Source: Formosa sp. Hel1_33_131 (GTDB lineage Bacteria > Bacteroidota > Bacteroidia > Flavobacteriales > Flavobacteriaceae). Taken from it: a stretch of 62,615 nucleotides of DNA. The stretch spans positions 1 through 62,615 of the forward strand of contig CATEFX010000005.1 of assembly GCA_949499105.1 (NCBI GenBank), written 5' to 3'. The notes under the pieces were generated by a model. It was not told the origin of the DNA. It saw only the letters and a list, made by a program, of their open reading frames with translations, and ran no database searches. The translations under genes were made by a program, and so were the position numbers. Below, piece after piece: positions 8,609 through 18,257 of the stretch. How positions within the stretch are numbered: position 1 is the first letter of the stretch; every line of letters starts with the position of its first letter.

Positions 8609-8651
8609 TCACCTAAGAAAAAAGCCGGTTTGAAAGGCTATATTTGATTCA

Positions 8652-10406
8652 ATGAAAGAGCTTAAGTATTTAAATAAATATTTTTTAAAATATCGATATC
8701 GAATAATTTTGGGAATCCTTATCACTATTGGGTCCAAGGTATTTGCATTGTTTACCCCACAACTTATTGGAGAATCGATTACGCTCATTTCAAACCAGTT
8801 GACTGAGCCCAGTACTATTGACATTTTCAAACAAAAAATAGGACTGAATATTTTATATATTTTTGGAGCTGCAGTCGCTACAGGAATCTTTACTTTTTTA
8901 ATGCGTCAGACCATCATAAATGTATCGCGTCATGTCGAATTTGACTTGAAGAACGAAATTTATGATCATTACCAACAACTTTCCATCTCATTTTACAAAC
9001 GCAACCGTACAGGCGATTTAATGAGTCGAATTAGTGAAGATGTCAGTAAAGTTCGCATGTATATTGGTCCTGCAGTGATGTATACAATTAACATGCTCAC
9101 ACTTTTCATTGTGGCCCTTATTTATATGTATAGCGAATCGCCAACACTCACGCTTTACACCATATTACCCCTTCCCTTTTTATCAATTTCAATCTATTTT
9201 TTAAGCAAACTTATTCATAAACGAAGTACCATTGTACAAGCTCATTTGTCCACTTTATCGTCCTCTACACAAGAGTTTTTTAGTGGAATTTGGATCACTA
9301 AAGCCTATGCTTTGGAGTCACAAACCGAACAAACGTTCTCGGACTTAGCCAACTCACAACGCAAAAAACGTTTAGAATTATCTAAAATTCAAGCGTTATT
9401 TTTCCCTTTAATGCTTCTTCTAATTGGTGCCAGTAATCTTTTGGTGATATATATTGGTGGCAAACAATATATGGATGGACAAATTGAGAGTCTAGGAACC
9501 ATTGCCGAATTTATTATTTATGTAAATATGCTAACTTGGCCGGTGGCTTCTTTGGGATGGGTTACTTCATTAGTACAAGAAGCAGAAGCCTCACAAAAAA
9601 GGATTAATGAATTTTTGAAACAAACGCCGAGCATCTTCAATACAAATAACGCAGAGACCCCTATAAAGGGAACCATTGTCTTTAAGGATGTTTATTTTAC
9701 TTATGAAGACACCAATATTGAAGCTTTAAAAGGCATTAGTTTTGAAGTCAAAAAAGGAAAAACACTAGCTATTATTGGAAATACAGGTTCTGGAAAATCG
9801 ACTATTTTAGAACTTATTGGACGATTGAATGATGTTGATAAAGGAACGATTGAAATCGATGGAAAAAACATTAAAGACCTAAATCTAAACAACTTGAGAA
9901 CCAGTATCGGATTTGTACCTCAAGATCCATTTTTATTTTCAGATAGTTTAAAAAATAACATCAAATTTGGGGATGGAAATGCCTCTGATAGTACTGTAAT
10001 TGAAGCTGCAAAAAAAGCAGTGGTTCACGACAATATTGTCAATTTTAAAAACGGGTATGACACCATACTAGGGGAACGAGGCATCACGCTTTCTGGCGGT
10101 CAGAAACAACGAGTTTCTATTGCGAGAGCATTTATCAAAAACCCTCAAATTCTACTTTTAGATGACTGTCTTTCAGCTGTTGACACAGAGACTGAAGAGC
10201 AAATACTTAATAATATCGAGTACGTCGCTAAAAACAAAACAACTATTATTGTGAGTCATCGAATTTCATCAGCTAAAAACGCCGATTCAATAATCGTTTT
10301 AAATGACGGAATCATCAGCCAGCAAGGCACTCATGCAGCGCTTATTAATGTTGAAGGTTATTACAAAGAACTTTATCAAAAGCAGTTAAGAGAGACTTCA
10401 CATTAG
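8652..10406 (+). CDS. ABC exporter, fused permease and ATPase
   Basis: A 584-residue half-transporter of the MsbA/MdlB type: six membrane helices in about residues 15-310 and a nucleotide-binding domain in about 340-575. Walker A is GNTGSGKST at 376-384 and the signature LSGGQ is at 480-484. Walker B ends in Asp504-Asp505 (LLLDDCLSAVD), so the usual catalytic glutamate is replaced by aspartate, as in degenerate sites of heterodimeric exporters. The H-loop histidine is in VSHRIS. The substrate could be a lipid, peptide or drug; sequence does not decide. The gene is alone on its strand, divergent from nusB. Confidence 0.93.
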   Translation: MKELKYLNKYFLKYRYRIILGILITIGSKVFALFTPQLIGESITLISNQLTEPSTIDIFKQKIGLNILYIFGAAVATGIFTFLMRQTIINVSRHVEFDLKNEIYDHYQQLSISFYKRNRTGDLMSRISEDVSKVRMYIGPAVMYTINMLTLFIVALIYMYSESPTLTLYTILPLPFLSISIYFLSKLIHKRSTIVQAHLSTLSSSTQEFFSGIWITKAYALESQTEQTFSDLANSQRKKRLELSKIQALFFPLMLLLIGASNLLVIYIGGKQYMDGQIESLGTIAEFIIYVNMLTWPVASLGWVTSLVQEAEASQKRINEFLKQTPSIFNTNNAETPIKGTIVFKDVYFTYEDTNIEALKGISFEVKKGKTLAIIGNTGSGKSTILELIGRLNDVDKGTIEIDGKNIKDLNLNNLRTSIGFVPQDPFLFSDSLKNNIKFGDGNASDSTVIEAAKKAVVHDNIVNFKNGYDTILGERGITLSGGQKQRVSIARAFIKNPQILLLDDCLSAVDTETEEQILNNIEYVAKNKTTIIVSHRISSAKNADSIIVLNDGIISQQGTHAALINVEGYYKELYQKQLRETSH

Positions 10407-10540
10407 AGACTGAATTATATAAAACGTCAATTTCTCGAAAAGAAAACGGGAAATTAGTTGGAGACTTAACTTTTTTTTTAGACTTTTGATTGTATTAAAA
10501 CCTCGAAATTGAATTGCTTATAATTATTGATACTATAAAT

Positions 10541-10903
10541 ATGGAACAACAAGAAGAAATCTATTCAAAAGTTTTAAGAGCCGGCAGACGTACTTATTTT
10601 TTTGACGTAAGAGCCACTAAGGCAGGGGATTACTACTTGACTGTTACCGAAAGCAAGAAGTTTACAAATGACGATGGGTCCTTTCACTACAAGAAGCATA
10701 AAATTTACTTATATAAAGAAGATTTTACCGAATTCAATGCGATTTTGAGTGAAATGACGGATTATATTGTCAATGAAAAAGGGCAAGAAGTCATTAGTGA
10801 TAGACATCAAAAAGACTACGTTAAACAAGAATTTCCATCAGAAGATTCAAAAAAAGAACCCTTGGCAGGCAACTTTACTGATGTGAGTTTCGATGATATT
10901 TAG
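10541..10903 (+). CDS. PUR-family nucleic-acid-binding protein (DUF3276)
   Basis: A 120-residue protein of the bacterial PUR-alpha-like family (DUF3276), which is predicted to bind single-stranded DNA or RNA. The core beta-beta-beta-alpha unit is at about residues 5-80, with KVLRAGRRTYFFDVR at the start and HKIYLYKEDFTEF in the middle. The C-terminal tail is acidic and poorly ordered. The reading frame extends upstream to a TTG, but the ATG at 10541 matches the family start (MEQQEEIYSK). No partner gene is evident: it stands between the ABC exporter and the convergent CsaA-like gene. Confidence 0.87.
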   Translation: MEQQEEIYSKVLRAGRRTYFFDVRATKAGDYYLTVTESKKFTNDDGSFHYKKHKIYLYKEDFTEFNAILSEMTDYIVNEKGQEVISDRHQKDYVKQEFPSEDSKKEPLAGNFTDVSFDDI

Positions 10904-10960
10904 TCTTTTAATTTAAACATATAAAAACCATTATGTCGTAGCAGTCTTTTAATTACTAAA

Positions 10961-11296
10961 CTATCTTATTGGCGTCCCATTGGGCACTTTTTCATCTGGT
11001 GACAATAAAATAACCTTCGCATCTTCTACAGCGCCAACCACTAAACACTGACTTTTAAAATTAGCAATTTGTTTCTCGACAAAATTAATATTAGCCACGA
11101 TTTGCCTCTCTAATAAATCCGTTTTTGAATATAATGAAGTAATTTGAGCTGATGATTTTTTTATCCCTAGGGACCCAAAGTCAATGGTGAGTTGATACGC
11201 TGGTTTATGCGCTTTTGGAAAATCATTCACTTCAATGATAGTACCGATTCTAAGATCAATTTTAGAAAACTCTTCAAATGTGATCGTCTCACCCAT
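10961..11296 (-). CDS. csaA: CsaA-like tRNA-binding-domain protein
   Basis: A 111-residue protein consisting almost entirely of one EMAP/CsaA tRNA-binding OB fold, the domain also appended to some aminoacyl-tRNA synthetases. The family core IDLRIGTI is at about residues 13-20 and the C-terminal block LLSPDEKVPNGTPI at about 97-110. In Bacillus the homologue is described as a secretion-related chaperone; the role here is not shown. It is monocistronic, with convergent and divergent plus-strand neighbours. Confidence 0.9.
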   Translation of the reverse strand: MGETITFEEFSKIDLRIGTIIEVNDFPKAHKPAYQLTIDFGSLGIKKSSAQITSLYSKTDLLERQIVANINFVEKQIANFKSQCLVVGAVEDAKVILLSPDEKVPNGTPIR

Positions 11297-11397
11297 AATA
11301 ATTATATCAAATCAGGCAATGAAGATATAGCATTTTGAGTAATTCAAAGACTGAAAAATTCAAATCTTTGTATATATTTGAAAATATCTATAAAAAA

Positions 11398-11964
11398 ATG
11401 GCGTTAACTCCTTCCAATATGCTTCCAGTGGGAACAGAAGCACCAAATTTTGAATTATGGGATTCTGTCTCTAATTCCATCAAAACATTAAACAATCTAC
11501 GTGGATCAAAAGGCACTCTAGTGCTCTTTATTTGCAATCATTGTCCGTTTGTTATTCATATAAACCAAACCTTAGTCGCCTTAGGAAATGAGGTTCAGCC
11601 TAAAGGCGTTAATATTATCGCTATTTCTAGTAACGATGCCAAAACGTATCCTCAAGATGGCCCAGAAGCGATGCAATCTCATGCTGAAAAATTGAATTAT
11701 CCGTTTCCTTATTTATATGATGAAACACAACTAGTAGCTAAAGCATATGAGGCCGCTTGCACTCCCGATTTTTATCTTTTTAATGCCGATTTAAAACTGA
11801 CTTATAGAGGTCAGTTAGATGATTCCAGACCTGGAAACGGACTTCCAGTCAATGGGAGTGATTTAAAGCATGCTATTCAATGTTTAATTGAAAACAAAAA
11901 GAATAACAATCCCCAAAAACCTAGTGTTAGCTGTAGTATCAAATGGAAAATTAAAAAAATATAA
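11398..11964 (+). CDS. Thioredoxin-fold AhpC/TSA-type protein
   Basis: A 188-residue cytoplasmic thioredoxin-fold protein with AhpC/TSA-like layout. The redox motif is CNHC (in FICNHCPF, about residues 46-49), followed by ISSNDAKTYPQDGPE, typical of a widespread peroxiredoxin-like family of unknown substrate. The frame is open upstream to a TTG at 11335, but a TATATTTG promoter-like element at 11373-11380 and family length support the ATG at 11398. The last residues (NNPQKPSVSCSIKWK) carry another cysteine that is common in this family. The next gene also encodes a thioredoxin-like protein. Confidence 0.88.
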   Translation: MALTPSNMLPVGTEAPNFELWDSVSNSIKTLNNLRGSKGTLVLFICNHCPFVIHINQTLVALGNEVQPKGVNIIAISSNDAKTYPQDGPEAMQSHAEKLNYPFPYLYDETQLVAKAYEAACTPDFYLFNADLKLTYRGQLDDSRPGNGLPVNGSDLKHAIQCLIENKKNNNPQKPSVSCSIKWKIKKI

Positions 11965-11995
11965 TTGTTTAAATAGCTAGATTTTAATATATTTG
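11965..11995 (+). promoter_or_regulatory. Promoter of the thioredoxin/TPR gene
   Basis: TTG at 11965-11967, a 20-base spacer and TATATTTG at 11988-11995 match the Bacteroidota promoter consensus. The start point would be near 12002, about 20 bases before the ATG at 12023. The element also argues against the upstream TTG start that the open frame allows. Confidence 0.6.
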
Positions 11996-12022
11996 AGAAA
12001 GAACTCCCAAATTCTTAGCCTT

Positions 12023-12913
12023 ATGAGATCATCCCTACTACTGCTACTATGCGCCTATTGTACTTTTAGCTATTCCCAAGAAATTAATTTTTATAAAAAC
12101 GCAAAAGGTGACCGGCATTTGTGTGGTGAGTTTCCTGTATCCTACTTAAGTCACGATAGCATTTTTTCTATCTGGTTTCATAAAAACTATTCGGAATTTA
12201 AACTCCCAAAAAAACGTTTAAGAATGAAATCTAAACTTAAAAACACTTCAGTAGACATCTATTTAGGAACTTGGTGTGGAGATACCCAAAAATGGGTGCC
12301 TCGATTTGTGAAGTTATGGGACGAACTCGGACTTAAAAGAAATCGACTGCGGTTCATTGCTCTCTACGATGATGAAGCACGCTATAAAACAGCCCCAAAT
12401 GGAGAAGAAAAAGGACAGCAAATTCATAGAGTTCCTCTATTTGTTTTTAAATCCAAGGATTTGGAATATGCGCGTATTGTTGAATCTCCAAGAAATGATT
12501 TGGTGACAGATGTTGCTCAAATAGCTTTGGGCTTCCCTTCTAAACCACACTATCAAGGCGCTAATTATTTATTTAAAGTTTTTGATACTGAGACCATTGA
12601 ATCAATAGAAAAAAATATTCAGACCTATTATAAAACACTTAGAATCAAGGCGATTCATCCTAATGAACTAAACACACTGGGCTATGTACTGCTTCGTGGT
12701 AATCGAATCAAAGAAGCATTAATTTGCTTTAAGCTCAATACCCATTTATTTAAATACAATCCCAATGTATACGACAGTTATGGAGAAGCCTTAGCTCGAA
12801 ATGGAGATCATAAAAAAGCACTCAAAATGTATGAAAAAGTATTAGAAATAGAGTCTAAAAATAAGCATGCAAAAAGTCAAATTAAACACTTACAAGCATT
12901 AATTTCTCACTAA
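12023..12913 (+). CDS. Secreted thioredoxin-like protein with TPR tail
   Basis: A 296-residue exported protein. A signal peptide (about 1-19, ending in FSYSQ) precedes a thioredoxin-like domain (about 55-180) with LGTWCGDTQKW. Only one cysteine is present where TlpA-type reductases have CxxC, so ordinary disulfide exchange is doubtful. The C-terminal part (about 200-290) has tetratricopeptide-like helices (ALICFKLNTHLFKYNPNVYD and a second unit ending ALKMYEKVLEIE). The ATG at 12023 is chosen over an upstream TTG because it opens the signal peptide. The stop overlaps the tail of the convergent LysM gene by four bases. Confidence 0.85.
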   Translation: MRSSLLLLLCAYCTFSYSQEINFYKNAKGDRHLCGEFPVSYLSHDSIFSIWFHKNYSEFKLPKKRLRMKSKLKNTSVDIYLGTWCGDTQKWVPRFVKLWDELGLKRNRLRFIALYDDEARYKTAPNGEEKGQQIHRVPLFVFKSKDLEYARIVESPRNDLVTDVAQIALGFPSKPHYQGANYLFKVFDTETIESIEKNIQTYYKTLRIKAIHPNELNTLGYVLLRGNRIKEALICFKLNTHLFKYNPNVYDSYGEALARNGDHKKALKMYEKVLEIESKNKHAKSQIKHLQALISH

Positions 12914-14850
12914 TCTTGCACTTTGATAATGTATAAATCTTCATGTTTAAGAATAAACCCCGCTTCATTTTTATAACCGCCATAGGGTTGAAGAACGTAC
13001 TGAAATTTGTTTTCTATATAAGCCGATTGAACATCGGAAGTTTGTGAATATAAGGTCCCAAATTTAGAAAGTCGTAGTAAAACATCCATGGTAAGATCGA
13101 AGCCTCTGATAGCATATTTGGTTGGAAAAATTCCAAATTGTTTTAAATAAAGTGAACCAAAAGAGTCTAAGTTTTGGGAGTCAAAATTAACAGAAGGAAA
13201 CTGGAAATTAAGATTCGATAAATCATAATTTGATATATTCACGCCTTCAAATGCGCGATTCTTAAAAGTGGTCATCAACGTAATATCACGTTCAATTTTA
13301 GTGTCTGTAACCCCTTTAGTTGCTTTAACAACAGAGACTCCGTTCATTGCATTTAGCATGCTGGTTACATTAGATACAAACCCTTCGTTACTAGTTTCTA
13401 AAAACACAAAGGTTCTACCTTCTCCTAAGACAGCTTCAACATCTTTTAACATTAAATAAAACTGTTCTTCACCATATTTGTTTTTGTTGGGCGTTAAAAG
13501 CGTCGCCGAGGGAAATGCTGACTTTAAATGGTTTGCTTTATCGGAGTTTTTGGAGTCATATATAATAAGTGTTTCATGAAGAATCGTGTCTTTTTTGACA
13601 AAGTTGATCATTTTATTTTGTAACCATATTTCTTCTGGGATGGTTTGGAATAAGTTAGAATATACTTTTTTGGACTTCACAAAAGGGGATACTACAGGCA
13701 CCTTTTTGGCTTTCATAAATTGTGCGGTTAGTTCTAAATTTTGAAGCGTAATCGGTCCTAAAACAACATCGTATTTGGAGAAATTTGTTTGCCTCAATAT
13801 TGAATTTAGATCAAGAGTTTTGGCATTGGTATCATAGACATCTAATTTGGTTGAAATACCAAGACGTTTGGCAGAATCAATGGCCATCACAACCCCAGAA
13901 TAAAAATCGGTAGAAATGTTAATATACCCGTCTTTTTTAAGTTGATTTTTTGCGAGTTTAAGAGAATCAAAATCAATACTTTTGGTTTTGAACGGCAATA
14001 AAAGAGCGATGTTTTTGGGGGAAAAATCGACTAAATTGTTCGCTAATTTAGTAATAGGGATGGCTGTTGTTACCAAAAATTGAACACTCTTTTTTGGTAC
14101 CTTTAAGACCATTCCTGACTTTAACCCTTTATCAACAAGTTGTGGATTAAGAGCCTCCAGACGTGCTTTGGTTAATCCTAATTTTATTTTAAGTCTAAAA
14201 AAACCTTCTTTGGCCTGTACTTCGTAATAACCAAATTGATCTTCTTCTATCGTTTTTATATCAGAAATAGAAATATTTGGGACGTTCAGCTGCTGACCTT
14301 CGGAGAGGTACGACCCCATGTTTGGATTGAGTGCTTCTAACTCAGGGACTGAAATTCCAAATTTATAGGCAATTCGCCAAATACCTTCTTTTGGTAAAAC
14401 TGTATATGTTTTGATTGAGTATATTGAAGCGGGGACTTGGACCACTTTATATATCGGAATGTAGATCTTATTTCCCGACCTTAACTTCTTTGAATACAAA
14501 CGTTTATTGTGCGATTTTATATCCTCTACGGTCAAATTAAATTTTTGAGCTATTCCATATAAGGTTTCTTTTCGTTTGACTTTACAAACCTTATATGAAC
14601 TCAATTCTTTAATTTCTTCAACAGAACTTGATTTAAGTGTTAAAGAATCTGGAATAATTAAAATCATATTCACAGAAAAATTAGACTTCACATCTGGATT
14701 TAAAGCATAAATATCTGCGGGCATAATTTTGTATACCCTAGCGATACTTTCTACAGACTCGCCTACGTTGACACGATGTGTTTTTAAGTTTTGAGCGAAG
14801 CCGAAACCACTAAAAACAAAAAACAACGAAATAATTAAAAAATTTTTCAT
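12910..14850 (-). CDS. LysM repeats fused to periplasmic-binding-protein-like receptor domain
   Basis: A 646-residue exported protein. A signal peptide covers about 1-19. Four LysM-type repeats follow at about 25-67, 86-131, 147-190 and 208-252, each with an xVxxGExxxxIAxxY-like core; these bind peptidoglycan or chitin-like glycans. The region from about 275 to the end has the layout of a type 1 periplasmic binding protein (KNIALLLPFK start, DVVLGPITLQN and KVPVVSPF), similar to amino-acid ABC receptor domains. No transporter genes lie nearby, so the receptor domain probably acts alone. It may help sense or organise the cell wall. guaA lies upstream on the same strand. Confidence 0.9.
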   Translation of the reverse strand: MKNFLIISLFFVFSGFGFAQNLKTHRVNVGESVESIARVYKIMPADIYALNPDVKSNFSVNMILIIPDSLTLKSSSVEEIKELSSYKVCKVKRKETLYGIAQKFNLTVEDIKSHNKRLYSKKLRSGNKIYIPIYKVVQVPASIYSIKTYTVLPKEGIWRIAYKFGISVPELEALNPNMGSYLSEGQQLNVPNISISDIKTIEEDQFGYYEVQAKEGFFRLKIKLGLTKARLEALNPQLVDKGLKSGMVLKVPKKSVQFLVTTAIPITKLANNLVDFSPKNIALLLPFKTKSIDFDSLKLAKNQLKKDGYINISTDFYSGVVMAIDSAKRLGISTKLDVYDTNAKTLDLNSILRQTNFSKYDVVLGPITLQNLELTAQFMKAKKVPVVSPFVKSKKVYSNLFQTIPEEIWLQNKMINFVKKDTILHETLIIYDSKNSDKANHLKSAFPSATLLTPNKNKYGEEQFYLMLKDVEAVLGEGRTFVFLETSNEGFVSNVTSMLNAMNGVSVVKATKGVTDTKIERDITLMTTFKNRAFEGVNISNYDLSNLNFQFPSVNFDSQNLDSFGSLYLKQFGIFPTKYAIRGFDLTMDVLLRLSKFGTLYSQTSDVQSAYIENKFQYVLQPYGGYKNEAGFILKHEDLYIIKVQD

Positions 14851-14890
14851 ATTCTATATTACTTAGCTCCTATAACAAATGATTTAGGAA

Positions 14891-16426
14891 TTATTCCCAT
14901 TCAATCGTCGCCGGAGGTTTTGAACTTATATCATACACAACTCTATTGACACCCTTTACTTTATTGATAATATCATTAGAGGTTTTCTGAAGAAATTCAT
15001 AGGGTAAATTGACCCAATCGGCTGTCATTCCATCCGTACTTTCAACAGCTCTTAATGCCACACATTTTTCATAGGTACGCTCATCGCCCATAACTCCTAC
15101 ACTATTGACTGGCAGGAGCATTGCGCCGGCTTGCCAAACTTTGTCATATAAATCCCATTCCCGTAATCCATTTATAAAAATAGCATCTACTTCTTGTAAA
15201 ATCTGAACTTTTTCGGGAGTAATATCTCCTAAAATTCGAATGGCTAATCCCGGTCCAGGAAAAGGATGACGCCCTAACAATTTGGAATCAATTCCCATCG
15301 AAGCACCAACACGTCTTACTTCGTCTTTAAACAAAGCTCTCAATGGCTCTACAACTTGTAATTTCATAAAATCAGGTAAGCCACCAACATTATGATGACT
15401 CTTAATCGTGGCACTAGGCCCCCCAGTTGCAGAAACACTTTCAATCACATCAGGATAAATTGTGCCTTGCGCTAACCATTTCACATCTTTTATCATTTGA
15501 GCTTCGTCATCAAAAACTTCGATAAACACACGGCCAATGGCTTTACGTTTGAGTTCTGGGTCTTCAAGTCCTGCAAGCGCATCCAAAAAGCGTGCCGAAG
15601 CATCCACTCCTTTGACATTGAGCCCCATACCTTCGTATTGCGTTAAGACACTCGAAAACTCATCTTTTCTTAACAATCCATTATTTACAAAAATACAATA
15701 GAGATTTTTTCCAATCGCTTTGTGCAATAAAATAGCGGCGACGGTCGAATCAACTCCGCCAGACAATCCAAGAACAACTTTATCGTCTTGAATTTTAGCT
15801 TTTAAATCGGCCACAGTCTCATCCACAAAAGAATCTGGGGTCCAATCTTGTTGAAGTCCAGAAATTGTGACTAAGAAATTTTGCAATATTTTTTTTCCGT
15901 CTGTAGAATGATAGACTTCAGGGTGAAATTGAATCGCATACGTTGATTCACCTTCAATTTTATAAGCAGCGTTTTCCACATCATGAGTACTGGCTAACAA
16001 AACGCCGTTCGTTGGCAATTCTTTGATGGTATCACTATGACTCATCCAAACTTGACTCCCTGCGTTCACTCCTTCTAAAAAGGCTTCATTTACTTTTACG
16101 TAAGATAAATTTGCACGTCCATATTCTCTTGTATTTGATGGAGCGACGATACCACCCGAAAAATGGGCTAAATACTGAGCACCATAACAAACTGCCAACA
16201 TGGGCTTAAGTCCGCGAATGTTTGATAAATCGGGATGTAAGGCGTCATCACCTCGCACCGATTGTGGACTACCCGAAAGCACAACGGCTTTGAATTCGTC
16301 TAAGTTGGTTGGAATTTTATTGAAGGGATGAATCTCACAATATATATTTAGCTCCCTAACACGGCGAGCTATAAGTTGAGTATATTGGGATCCAAAATCG
16401 AGAATTAATACCTTATCGTGTTGCAT
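14891..16426 (-). CDS. guaA: GMP synthase (glutamine-hydrolysing)
   Basis: Converts XMP to GMP with glutamine and ATP in the cytoplasm. The class I glutamine amidotransferase domain (about 1-190) has nucleophile Cys80 in AVCYGAQ and the FHPEVYHS histidine/glutamate block. The ATP pyrophosphatase P-loop LSGGVDST follows, and the C-terminal dimerisation domain ends in PPATIEWE. The ATG at 16424-16426 gives 511 residues and the usual [15 protein letters not shown] start; the frame extends two codons further to a TTG that is not needed. I see no purine riboswitch in the 50 bases before it. bshC is upstream on the same strand. Confidence 0.98.
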   Translation of the reverse strand: MQHDKVLILDFGSQYTQLIARRVRELNIYCEIHPFNKIPTNLDEFKAVVLSGSPQSVRGDDALHPDLSNIRGLKPMLAVCYGAQYLAHFSGGIVAPSNTREYGRANLSYVKVNEAFLEGVNAGSQVWMSHSDTIKELPTNGVLLASTHDVENAAYKIEGESTYAIQFHPEVYHSTDGKKILQNFLVTISGLQQDWTPDSFVDETVADLKAKIQDDKVVLGLSGGVDSTVAAILLHKAIGKNLYCIFVNNGLLRKDEFSSVLTQYEGMGLNVKGVDASARFLDALAGLEDPELKRKAIGRVFIEVFDDEAQMIKDVKWLAQGTIYPDVIESVSATGGPSATIKSHHNVGGLPDFMKLQVVEPLRALFKDEVRRVGASMGIDSKLLGRHPFPGPGLAIRILGDITPEKVQILQEVDAIFINGLREWDLYDKVWQAGAMLLPVNSVGVMGDERTYEKCVALRAVESTDGMTADWVNLPYEFLQKTSNDIINKVKGVNRVVYDISSKPPATIEWE

Positions 16427-16476
16427 AGTCAAAAGTAATATTTATAAATAAAATGAGCCCCTAAATTTTGAAATTT

Positions 16477-18078
16477 TTAAAGGGTTAATACATGAAATTT
16501 CTGATTTAATGGTGCAAGCTCTAATTTTAAGTGTTTTATAAATTCTTCGCCATGCTCAAGGTAGAATTCTGTAAAATTTGTGTAACGCTCTTGCAAGCCG
16601 CCATTTGGAAAAAGCTCAAGGTGGATCGTTTCCAAACGATTGATGTAATCTTTATGCGATTTTTTCTCTGCTTTTAGAAGCCGCTTTTCTAAAGCTTCCA
16701 AACCTTTGAGTTGTTTTTTTTCTTGAGCTGCTACAGCACCTTTAAAAGACTTATCGGTCTGATCAGCAATCAAATAAAGTGCCTCAAATTGTTTTTTTAG
16801 ATGTGATTTTTGAATTGAAAAATCAACAGCTAATGATGATATCTTTTTGATTTGTGACGCAATTAAGACGTCTTTATCTTGAAACAATTCAGACATGGAT
16901 ACCTTTAATTTATCTAATTTTTGATGCTGCTTTTGACTGATTAAAAGCACCGAGTTTCGATGTAATAAAATCGGAAAAGTGATGTGTTCTGCTTCAAAAT
17001 AGGATTTCAGTTGAAGCCAATACGATACTTCACCGCCACCCCCAATATAACAGAGATTTGGCAAAATAGTTTCTTGATACAATGGGCGCATGATCACATT
17101 CGGAGAAAAGTGTTCTGGATTTGATTGCACTTCTGCTAACAAGGCCTCTAAACCCCATTGAATATCAGTGTTTAAAACAGAAAAATGTGATTCCTTTTTA
17201 ACGATACGCTCGCGTATATTATCCTTGAGATAAAATAAATTTAATTCTCGTGGATTCACTTGAATTTTATAGGCAGCATCAATCGCTGTTAACTGTTCAT
17301 TGGTCTGAGAAACGGACTTATAAGCTTGTTGATTTGTAAACTCAGAGGTGAGTTGTGGAATAAATAATCGCTTTAAAGCCGCATCATTTCCATCGATGAT
17401 CAGCAAACCATCCTCCCCAAATAAGGCATGAACTAAATAGCGGGTGGCGTCTGCTAAATTTGAATGGTTTAGATACGTATTTTTAACGAGCTCTTTAAGT
17501 GTCTGGGCGTGACTCGAATCTCCCAAAATGTTGGAAAAAACAGTGACAAATTCAGACAACTCAGAAGTGTCTAAAACGCCTACCGCTCCAGACGTATTTT
17601 GCGACCATTGGAAGCGTTTGTTTTGAAAATTAAAATGATTAATTTCTTCAAAATCATGGTCTTCTGTGGCCATCCAAAAAACAGGAATAAAATTGTTTTC
17701 AGGAGCGTTTTTTTTTAATTCTTTCGCTAAATTGAGTGTCGAAATAATCTTATATAAGAAATACAAAGGGCCGCCCATCAGGTTTAATTGGTGCCCTGTG
17801 GTCACCGTAAATGTGTTTTCTTTTGTAAGGGACTGAATCGCATTTCTAGTCACTTCTGAGGGTGCTAGATCAGAATATTGTTGTGTGAATGCTTCCACTA
17901 AGACCGAACGTTTTTCGGATGTGAATTCGAATTTTTTAGCTTCACATTGTGCTTTAAAATTTTCTAAATTTGGAAACCGATGATACAGTGACTGTAATTC
18001 CGGGCGATTTTCTACATAATCGCAGATCAGCTTAGATACATAGGCAGTGTCTCGGAACGAAATAAAGTCTGTTGACAT
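16477..18078 (-). CDS. bshC: Bacillithiol biosynthesis cysteine-adding enzyme BshC
   Basis: A 533-residue protein of the BshC family, which adds cysteine to glucosaminyl-malate in the last step of bacillithiol synthesis. The nucleotide-binding core is seen as TTGHQLNLMGGPLYFLYKII (about 93-112) and FWMATEDHDFEEI (about 134-146), with a GGGGEVSYWLQLK block near 347. The C-terminal part is a long charged coiled coil (about 385-490). Length matches the family. Bacillithiol or a related thiol is therefore expected in this organism. The gene precedes guaA on the same strand. Confidence 0.95.
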   Translation of the reverse strand: MSTDFISFRDTAYVSKLICDYVENRPELQSLYHRFPNLENFKAQCEAKKFEFTSEKRSVLVEAFTQQYSDLAPSEVTRNAIQSLTKENTFTVTTGHQLNLMGGPLYFLYKIISTLNLAKELKKNAPENNFIPVFWMATEDHDFEEINHFNFQNKRFQWSQNTSGAVGVLDTSELSEFVTVFSNILGDSSHAQTLKELVKNTYLNHSNLADATRYLVHALFGEDGLLIIDGNDAALKRLFIPQLTSEFTNQQAYKSVSQTNEQLTAIDAAYKIQVNPRELNLFYLKDNIRERIVKKESHFSVLNTDIQWGLEALLAEVQSNPEHFSPNVIMRPLYQETILPNLCYIGGGGEVSYWLQLKSYFEAEHITFPILLHRNSVLLISQKQHQKLDKLKVSMSELFQDKDVLIASQIKKISSLAVDFSIQKSHLKKQFEALYLIADQTDKSFKGAVAAQEKKQLKGLEALEKRLLKAEKKSHKDYINRLETIHLELFPNGGLQERYTNFTEFYLEHGEEFIKHLKLELAPLNQKFHVLTL

Positions 18079-18197
18079 AGTAGTTACTTAATAGATGTAA
18101 AGATACTTTATTTCTTTTGCAGTTGGAACGAAAATTTTTAAAGTAAAAACGAGAGGATCAAATAGCCACAAATTATGTCAAGTCGTTTTTAATAAGG

Positions 18198-18230
18198 AGA
18201 TTGCCACGTCGTACCTCCTCGAAATGACGG
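18198..18230. repeat. Possible dispersed repeat element
   Basis: The segment contains GATTGCCACGTCGTACC and, after CTCCTC, GAAATGACGG. Sequences of this form recur many times as intergenic repeats in various bacterial genomes, including Bacteroidota. Only one copy is in this window, so its repetitive nature here is inferred from memory of such elements. Confidence 0.4.
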
Positions 18231-18257
18231 AGGAGGGAGGGGTGAATTAGACAGGAA

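Noticed and set aside
11335-11397. Longer start (TTG) for the AhpC/TSA-type protein
   Set aside because: The extra 21 residues do not fit the family, and a promoter-like TATATTTG falls inside them.
16427-16476. Purine riboswitch in front of guaA
   Set aside because: The gap to bshC is only about 50 bases and shows no three-stem structure or conserved purine-switch core.
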